Source of the DNA: Candidatus Tumulicola sp.
GTDB lineage: Bacteria > Vulcanimicrobiota > Vulcanimicrobiia > Eremiobacterales > Eremiobacteraceae
NCBI GenBank assembly: GCA_035601835.1
Contig: DATNNM010000016.1
Span: 62,001-126,000 of the forward strand
Reading direction: 5' to 3'
DNA: 64,000 nt
This document shows positions 59,501-64,000 of the stretch, one piece after another. The notes beneath the pieces were generated by a model. It was given only the letters and a program-made list of their open reading frames with translations, was not told where the DNA came from and ran no database searches. Position numbers and translations under genes: made by a program. Within the stretch, counting starts at the first letter, position 1; every line of letters begins with the position of its first letter.

Positions 59501-59953
59501 CGTTGGAAACAGACCATGGATCCAGATCAAGAAAAATGGATTGACGACGGCGGCGACGCCGACGAATACCTCTGCGGGCAATGCGCGATTGTCTGGGAAA
59601 AGCTGCCGAAAGAGCCGCAGCGTCAAGAGCGACTGCATCAGCGCGATGACGTAAATCCAGAAGTGGTTCACTGCAAGCGCCGACAGTCCGAGATTGCGCA
59701 GCAGCCAGTCCACGAAAATGATCGGGACGAGCAGTGGGCGCTGAAAAGCGCTTTCCGCGCCTAAACCAGCCGCATAGTTCCAACTGGAGAGGAGGCGGTG
59801 CAGTGCGAGAGAGGGATCCAACTCCGGCGTCATCGCATCCGCGCCAGTGATCAGCGCATGAGCAGGTAGTGAAATGCTCACGACGACAAGAACGACTGCT
59901 CCCACAATAAGATATGAGAGTTTGTCTGCGAAGATTCGGCGGAAGCTATTCAA
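56516..59953 (-). CDS. Large GT-C-like multi-membrane-spanning transferase
   Basis: A 1145-residue protein. The N-terminal half has about a dozen membrane helices with extracytoplasmic loops (the first loop after residue ~30 contains GADAMTPELDPSLALHR). The C-terminal half is a long periplasmic region (about residues 430-1110) rich in beta-strand-like sequence, then one last hydrophobic helix. This plan resembles GT-C transferases with a large soluble tail, such as the AftD-like family. The donor would be a polyprenyl-phosphate sugar. It is the largest gene of the glycan island and is coupled to a methyltransferase. Confidence 0.6.
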   Translation of the reverse strand: MNSFRRIFADKLSYLIVGAVVLVVVSISLPAHALITGADAMTPELDPSLALHRLLSSWNYAAGLGAESAFQRPLLVPIIFVDWLLRNLGLSALAVNHFWIYVIALMQSLLTLRLFRQLFPDNRALPAEVFVGVAAVVNPFFLIWIHGLFPTTLLACAAFPGIVAAFLRYVLTGKPMAVVEFFLYNVVALCGWVNPAVFMVQIPLMGMIALLFAFRRFDAATLPRLAQLGLFYVGLNMMFGLPIALATRHALLGFVSAQAQYSLDTLHVTSLFSSLGNSVRLVGEYTFFNKVGPQLFLPEGPSYVTNPVVIAGTLALPILALSSLFFQRYRKRAIIILSVIAIALFFAKGTAWPAGNIFAWLSDHVTLFQAFRNSFDKFEWLVAIGYALLAGLTLSSIRLRTSRMSIPVAAGSFILLGIAAYPMFTGDLFWRQLYVKIPASYVRVANFLNAQPGDDRALQLPVAPVLWDTYQWGYVGAGIHANLVGRPLLTRLYDSGLQGNTAIDDAFQRFRTGIGDSQVSDVLGLYHIGFVVQDDSFNLDFFAPGFSDQLRVAPRGLKAALNEGSLHVYQIDAQFVNPFIYAPARVVTGPTDVPQIGMACRIIGSCKSVAFVASDSTRRLGSNCCTTFTFDTAASFPATAKSFGISAATWERPSIVSKAIAVPRPFNRPGELTLFDYGNQSVDVATPLAPSALLYGDAPPVRIDLRAVDRWNTPQRLCADPYGVLVKRLPLDSAQLRKGINIIAVTYSSDAALPALKLLNDVSGTKRGFTVALLSNTQNTTYMRLFQPSPEDRSLALWLLVKGTDRPGCVTFTRIIVANAVGSHEWKLLGDPGRFYPTSPYFAANADILAKNATQLAAIKAVTPLDTRSAVSAISDVSAVWEAPEPVGEPPARVFGVRADRLRSPNGREYFHIETKASGWDVRSHFSHLLPAATYELTIPLVRTRGDSATVAVNSDTGQRLATAFVASRQGLQMIRTQFQLPENVEGFDAYFYTGTENYEDTSTDLGVATLEMLNVSPTYVTRLTNMKLSTPQRITTRRAGSTDWIIHVQRAPKEFMLVMNSSFSEGWKISAPPGVHATHVEANLFENGWVVSGIGTYDLRLSYAWGNDGRAALLAGLALCSIAAVWILLASRPRILGVVRGNRR

Positions 59954-59983
59954 TCTGGCTCCCGTTGGAGGTGGCTCGCTCTA

Positions 59984-61108
59984 TTATGCGGCTCGGTAAA
60001 TGGCCACGCAGTCCGCAGCCATACGCTCCCAAGAAAACGCATGTGCTCGGGCACGCCCCTTTGCGCGCAAGGCTTCTCGCTTCCCCGGATTCTCGATTAG
60101 ATCAATGAGCGCATGAGTTATGCCTTCAGTATCGAGGGGGTCGACGAGCACTGCCGCATCACCGGCGACCTCGGGTAACGAGGTCGTCGCCGAGGTCACA
60201 ACCGGCGCGCCGCAGGACATGGCTTCGAGAATCGGAAGGCCGAAGCCCTCATAAAGCGAGGGGTACAACATCACCTCTGCTGCGTTGTACAGCTCCACTA
60301 AGTCCTTTTCGCTTACAAACCCCAACAATCGCACACGGTCGCCAATCCCGAGCTGCTGACTGTAAGAGGCAAACCTGGCACGCGCGGAGTCATCCAAACC
60401 AAACAATATGAGTTGGTGCGTTGCGCCTGTACGACGTACGCATCGCGCGAACGCATCGATGACGCGTATCGTATTCTTGCGCGGATCAGCGGCGGCGGGC
60501 GCGACAAAATAACGATCGCTTCGGTAGCGCTGTTTCGCCGCGTCGCGTTCGGCGTCCGGCAATTCTCGGAAATGCTCTCCGGCCGCTAGCGCGACCGATC
60601 GAACTTTGGACGGCGACACGTCTACGTACTTGAGGATATCCCGGCGAGAAAACTCCGAGTCGGTGATGATCGCGCTCGCGCGCATGCTGGCAGCCGGCAC
60701 GCAAAGCCGATAATACAAACGCTGTGCGCGGAGCGACGCCGAAAGCGCGCCGGTGCCGCCGGACTCCTTTGCGAGAAAAATAACGTCGTGGACGGTGAGC
60801 ACGAGCCGAGTCCTACCCAGTGGCGTGATTGGCGCCGTATTTGCGGGGCAGTGGACGACGTCTATTCGATCGCGGCGAAGCTGCATGGGAAATGTCAACT
60901 GTTCCCACACCGGGTAGAATTTGGGCCAGATCAAGCGCGGCGTAAACGCGTCACATGCGGGAATCAGCTTGACCGCTTGCGGCGAATCCACGTAGATGAA
61001 GTACTCGTGCTCTTTGGGGAGGCGTGAAAGGCCGGTTAGCAGGCCTGCTATCGAGGTCCCGATCCCGCGTGGCACTCTCAGGAGACGGCCGTCGATGCCT
61101 ATGCGCAT
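59984..61108 (-). CDS. Family 4 (GT-B) glycosyltransferase
   Basis: A 374-residue glycosyltransferase. MRIGIDGRLLRVPRGIGTSIAGLL begins the N-terminal Rossmann domain; the C-terminal donor domain has LIPS-like YFVAPAAADPRKNTIRVI, YPSLYEGFGLPILEAMSCGAPVVTS (the GT4 E-x7-E motif) and DPLDTEGITHALIDL. The donor is probably an NDP-sugar, possibly mannose or glucose. It lies 1 nt after the next GT4 gene and 30 bp before the GT-C-like gene, on the same strand. Confidence 0.93.
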   Translation of the reverse strand: MRIGIDGRLLRVPRGIGTSIAGLLTGLSRLPKEHEYFIYVDSPQAVKLIPACDAFTPRLIWPKFYPVWEQLTFPMQLRRDRIDVVHCPANTAPITPLGRTRLVLTVHDVIFLAKESGGTGALSASLRAQRLYYRLCVPAASMRASAIITDSEFSRRDILKYVDVSPSKVRSVALAAGEHFRELPDAERDAAKQRYRSDRYFVAPAAADPRKNTIRVIDAFARCVRRTGATHQLILFGLDDSARARFASYSQQLGIGDRVRLLGFVSEKDLVELYNAAEVMLYPSLYEGFGLPILEAMSCGAPVVTSATTSLPEVAGDAAVLVDPLDTEGITHALIDLIENPGKREALRAKGRARAHAFSWERMAADCVAIYRAA

Positions 61109-61109
61109 G

Positions 61110-62300
61110 TTAGAGCGTCTCGTAGACCTCTCGAAGAGCCTTTACAACGTTTGGCCACGCCCTGCGCTCCCGCAGTTCGGACAGAAAGGCGCACGAGCGG
61201 CTCCGAAGACCATCCTCGTTGTCGAAAAATGCGTCGAGGGACTCGGCTAGAGCGCCGGGCTCGAGTTTAAAAAACGTCGGCGCGTGGGGGAATGAACGTT
61301 GGAATGCAGCGGAGAGCAACACCGGCAAGCCATAGCCGATCGCCAATGCCAATGGACCGCTCGACGACATCGCAATCGTGTAGGGCAAAACCAAGACGTC
61401 GGCAGCGGCGAAAAGGTTTGGGATTGCTGCGTCTGGGACGAAGCCCAAAAAGTGCACTCGGTCGCGCTCGACCGGCAGCCTTGTCAAGACGGTTTCTGGA
61501 TCCAAACTACCGCGCAACCGTTCGGGAATGCTGCCTGCGATCACTAGGTGCAAAGCCGGACGGCGTTGCAACATCCTCTGCAACTCCGCGAGGAGATATT
61601 CTATACCTTTGTAAGCCGCCAGATAACCGAAAAAGAGCGCTACCTCTGCCTCTGCGGGTAATCCGAAACGACGCCTCGCTTCCCCACGTTCTGGGGCCTT
61701 CGAGACGGTTTCGACGCCCAAAGGGATGACCGTGACGGGCGTCTTCGTGTCGTATTCCTTCACGAGCAAATCGCGCAAAAATGTCTCGTGCACGTGAATT
61801 CGGTCGCTGCACCGGGCTACGGCGCGAATCAATGTCCGCCACACGATGCGCGTAACTGCAGCGTTTCCTGGCATCCGGTTCGCGCGCACGAATTCATCCG
61901 ACACCTCCGAGAGCGGCATGATGCCGTGAATCGTGGTCACGATCTTGTAACCGCGAATGCGCAGATAGGCCAATGCGAAAGGCAACAAGATCGCATTCAA
62001 GAGGCCGCCGTATGCGAAAAGCTCGTGCTGAACGTGGACGATCGGGGCTCCCAGCTCCTGTATTCGTACGAGCGCCTGACCGATGGCACGAGACGATCCG
62101 CGAACGAATGACGGATAGACCGGGATCCCCCCATCGTTCCACATTTGCACACCGCCGTTGGTGGCGCGCGGGCCGACGATGCTAACAGAAACGGCCGCCG
62201 ATGCTAGTTCATGCGCTAGGCGGCGGCTGTACCAGTTCAGCGCCGAGTCACCGCCGCCGGACATTTCCGGGCCACCTTCAAGGCAGTACGGCGTCAGCAT
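61110..62300 (-). CDS. Family 4 (GT-B) glycosyltransferase, possible N-terminal frameshift
   Basis: A 396-residue GT4: LTPYCLEGGPEMSGGGDSAL and a GT4 donor motif near VLVLPYTIAMSSSGPLALAIGYGLPVLLS. A frame reading SDHLSKTVTMLTPYC extends upstream of the ATG at 62300 without a start codon, while an ATG at 62333-62335 (overlapping the next gene's TGA) is one base out of frame. An extra A in its AAA would join them, so the true N-terminus is probably longer. It lies 1 nt from the next GT4 gene. Confidence 0.9.
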   Translation of the reverse strand: MLTPYCLEGGPEMSGGGDSALNWYSRRLAHELASAAVSVSIVGPRATNGGVQMWNDGGIPVYPSFVRGSSRAIGQALVRIQELGAPIVHVQHELFAYGGLLNAILLPFALAYLRIRGYKIVTTIHGIMPLSEVSDEFVRANRMPGNAAVTRIVWRTLIRAVARCSDRIHVHETFLRDLLVKEYDTKTPVTVIPLGVETVSKAPERGEARRRFGLPAEAEVALFFGYLAAYKGIEYLLAELQRMLQRRPALHLVIAGSIPERLRGSLDPETVLTRLPVERDRVHFLGFVPDAAIPNLFAAADVLVLPYTIAMSSSGPLALAIGYGLPVLLSAAFQRSFPHAPTFFKLEPGALAESLDAFFDNEDGLRSRSCAFLSELRERRAWPNVVKALREVYETL

Positions 62301-62331
62301 CGTGACGGTCTTGCTCAGGTGGTCGGACCTT

Positions 62332-63078
62332 TCATGGACGTATTAGTCTGCACCACAAATTGCTGGCGAACACCCCACGCGCCGAGGGGATATGTTCGCG
62401 TAGCATTTGTCTCTTCAGCCAGGCCATGCCTGAATACGGCCGGTGGAGAACATGCTTGTGGAAATAGAAGAAGTTCGTGTCGAGCACTGTGAAAAGACCT
62501 CCAGTGAACTCAACATCCATGACACTGAGCGATTGCGCGCGCGCGATTTCCTCTAGACGATTGACCGAGTAGTGTCGATGCCCGAAGAACCAACTGGGGT
62601 CAAGCGGGTTCAACAGGTTTGCGACAGGCGTGCTGAGGATGATGCTCCCGTGCTTCTTAAGAACCCGAGCGGCCTCGGCGAGCAATAAGCCCTCGCTCCC
62701 GACGGGCACGTGCTCTATAATTTCGGTCAGCACCACGACATCGAACGAGCCGTCCGAAAAGGGCAAGGCCGAAACTGATTGAACCACCGCGAAGTTCGCT
62801 CCAGGGACCAATCGCCTTGCGGTTTCGACTGCCGGAGCGGCTGGCGCTATGTCGACGCCGGTATAGAAGCGGTGCAGGTCGGGCGGCAATTGCCGAGCCA
62901 GTTCGCCCTCCCAGCACCCCACGTCGAGTACTGCTCCGCCGCGCAAGTGCTGTTGAACCAATTGCGCTGCGCGGAGCAGTCGCAAAGGTGGATCCGGCGG
63001 CCTACCAGGAGACGGCGCAGTATACGTCATCTCGCCGCTCCGGCGCACGAGTTTCTGGAAGAGAGTGGGCGTCTTCAT
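62332..63078 (-). CDS. SAM-dependent methyltransferase (class I)
   Basis: A 248-residue class I methyltransferase. GGAVLDVGCWEGELARQLP is the SAM-binding motif I; FDVVVLTEIIEHVPVGSEGLLL is the motif-II/III region, followed by HGSIILSTPVANLLNPLDP, as in UbiE/methyltransf_11-type enzymes. It is probably part of the glycan cluster, methylating a sugar or lipid. It is the first gene of the minus-strand run. Confidence 0.88.
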   Translation of the reverse strand: MKTPTLFQKLVRRSGEMTYTAPSPGRPPDPPLRLLRAAQLVQQHLRGGAVLDVGCWEGELARQLPPDLHRFYTGVDIAPAAPAVETARRLVPGANFAVVQSVSALPFSDGSFDVVVLTEIIEHVPVGSEGLLLAEAARVLKKHGSIILSTPVANLLNPLDPSWFFGHRHYSVNRLEEIARAQSLSVMDVEFTGGLFTVLDTNFFYFHKHVLHRPYSGMAWLKRQMLREHIPSARGVFASNLWCRLIRP

Positions 63079-63361
63079 TGCGCTACTGGTCCCATCTGGA
63101 TCCGCACGTGTCTATCGCCACAGGGCTGGCGACGATGGCCTACGCGACACGGGCGTTGCGGGACGATGTGTAGTATTTCGCTTGCCGAAAAAGCTCATGC
63201 GCCTCAGCGAGCATGCGCCACCCATCTTATTCGGTCAAACTTCAGCGCGCCTTCTCCGGGTAGGACGCCCGGAACCTTGCTTGGCCCTAAAGGCATCGCA
63301 CTTCGTGGGTGGACGCAGCCAAAACGCCCTAGTCACGAGGTCTCCTTCAGGAATCGACAGT
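63079..63361. other. 283-bp divergent intergenic region
   Basis: Divergent promoter region between the methyltransferase and GT2. It contains the direct repeat CATGCGCC (two copies about 8 bp apart near 63197-63220) and a CCGGGtaggacgCCCGG hairpin. No -35/-10 pair could be assigned confidently, and no gene was recognised in it. Confidence 0.3.
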
Positions 63362-64000
63362 GTGATTCAAGAAGCAGAGCCTGTGAACGACGCCACCTTC
63401 GACGGCAGCGTCTCCGTCATAATGCCGGCGTACAACGAGGCGCGCAACATCGCCGGCAATCTGCGCGAAACGGTCGAGACGCTTTCCGCCATGGATTGCG
63501 ACTTCGAGGTCATTCTCGTCGACGACGGCAGCTCGGACCTGACCTATCTCCAAGCCGCCAAGACCATCGCCGTGAGTCCCACGCGCCTGCGCGTGATCCG
63601 CTACGACCGCAACCTCGGCAAAGGCAACGCGCTGATGTGCGGCTTCAGCTATGCGCGCGGCGAGTACATCGTGTTCCTCGACGCGGATATGGATCTCCAT
63701 CCGCGGCAGTTGCCGCGCTTTTTCCAAATCATGCAGGAACGGAGCGCCGACGCCGTCGTGGGCAGCAAGTTCCATCGCGAGTCGCGCGTCGAGTATCCGG
63801 CGGTGCGCCGCATGTACAGCACCGTGTACTACGGGCTCGTGCGGCTTCTCTTCGGTTTGCCGCTCAAAGATACGCAAACCGGCATCAAACTTTTCAAAGC
63901 TGAGCTCTTGCGCAGAGTCTTCGCGAAAGTGCTGGTCAAGCGTTTCGCGTTCGACATCGAGGTGCTCGCCAACGCGCACCGCTTGGGCTATCGGATCGTC
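63362..64000 (+). CDS. Family 2 glycosyltransferase (dolichyl-phosphate mannose synthase-like), truncated at window end
   Basis: At least 213 codons from GTG 63362, with AGGA about 9 nt upstream. SVIMPAYNEARNIAGNLRE, VILVDDGSSD and IVFLDADMDLHPRQLP (D-x-D) are classical GT2 motifs, then VVGSKFHRES and DTQTGIKLFKAEL, as in polyprenyl-phosphate mannose/glucose synthases. It would charge a lipid carrier used by the GT-C-like enzyme at 56516-59953. The composition returns to the high-GC host style. The remaining C-terminus is outside the window. Confidence 0.9.
   Translation, partial: MIQEAEPVNDATFDGSVSVIMPAYNEARNIAGNLRETVETLSAMDCDFEVILVDDGSSDLTYLQAAKTIAVSPTRLRVIRYDRNLGKGNALMCGFSYARGEYIVFLDADMDLHPRQLPRFFQIMQERSADAVVGSKFHRESRVEYPAVRRMYSTVYYGLVRLLFGLPLKDTQTGIKLFKAELLRRVFAKVLVKRFAFDIEVLANAHRLGYRIV

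Noticed and set aside
62779-63903. Plus-strand gene spanning the methyltransferase/GT2 intergenic region
   Set aside because: The frame is Arg-rich, antisense to the methyltransferase and out of frame with GT2; no motif or start signal supports it.
1-64000. tRNA or rRNA genes, prophage genes, integrase or attachment sites
   Set aside because: I looked for T-loop GTTCGAATC-type segments and rRNA motifs and for phage or integrase proteins and saw none; the only mobile-element protein is the RAYT.

Overview
This is a GC-rich window (outer parts roughly 60-65% GC by eye) from a double-membraned heterotrophic bacterium. Diderm evidence: a large TonB-dependent receptor (13527-17189), an LptD/OstA-like outer-membrane protein (43289-44821), many Sec-exported proteins and two lipoproteins. 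The gene mix (FtsEX with an M23 peptidase, two S41 peptidases, acyl-CoA dehydrogenases, larBCE, gmd/rmd) would suit an uncultured phylum such as Eremiobacterota/Vulcanimicrobiota or Acidobacteriota. No rRNA or other phylogenetic marker is present, so this placement is a guess. Genes are densely packed, and many neighbours share ATGA, GTGA or TAATG junctions.

Layout. 1-2593: partial cyclase, VIT-type metal transporter, TPR protein. 2590-10301 (minus): ftsE-ftsX-envC-like-two S41 peptidases-acyl-CoA synthetase, a division/cell-wall operon running into metabolism. 10407-12197: acyl-CoA dehydrogenase, then a REP-associated tyrosine transposase (RAYT) bracketed by its REP repeats. 12249-21506 (minus): hbd-acyl-CoA dehydrogenase-sucC-sucD, a TonB receptor and a beta-propeller lipoprotein. 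About 21545-21714: a structured, 6S-like small RNA with its own promoter and terminator. 21802-25751 (minus): thioesterase, EamA transporter, gmd, rmd, methyltransferase. 25780-28002 (plus): sigma factor, anti-sigma factor, bactofilin-like membrane protein. 28040-31667: serine hydrolase and M3 peptidase. 31739-41923 (minus): larB-larC-larE, a flippase, two class III aminotransferases, a P5C-type dehydrogenase and a two-subunit CoA-transferase. 42004-47529 (plus): aminotransferase, LptD-like protein, epimerase, a small AT-richer HTH/nucleotidyltransferase cassette and a secreted protein. 47526-52510 (minus): murJ-purine phosphorylase-pyrimidine phosphorylase-rmlD-DUF5069. 52597-53535: metF. 53715-64000: a glycan island, mostly of lower GC, with GT2, GT4 and GT-C-like enzymes and methyltransferases.

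The strongest genome-scale signal is a dispersed palindrome system. Eight perfect copies of an 18-bp palindrome (CCGGGGCT-AA-AGCCCCGG), most with a TGTAGTG tail, are scattered over 45 kb. Four further copies have different but still self-complementary arms around the same CTAAAG/CTTTAG core, and a second hairpin family carries a TGTAGCG tail. GTAG/GGAG next to a palindrome is the hallmark of RAYT-recognised REPs, and the RAYT at 11673-12128 sits between inverted copies. Several copies have entered or trimmed genes: the TPR signal peptide, the middle of the pyrimidine phosphorylase, the gctA/gctB junction, and the edges of larE, sucD and metF. This makes the window a useful case of REP insertion remodelling proteins.

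Other notable items are the 6S-like RNA, the HTH-nucleotidyltransferase pair with a nearly leaderless promoter (a possible toxin-antitoxin-like module), larBCE without larA, and two genes whose N-termini appear to be separated from their start codons by one base.
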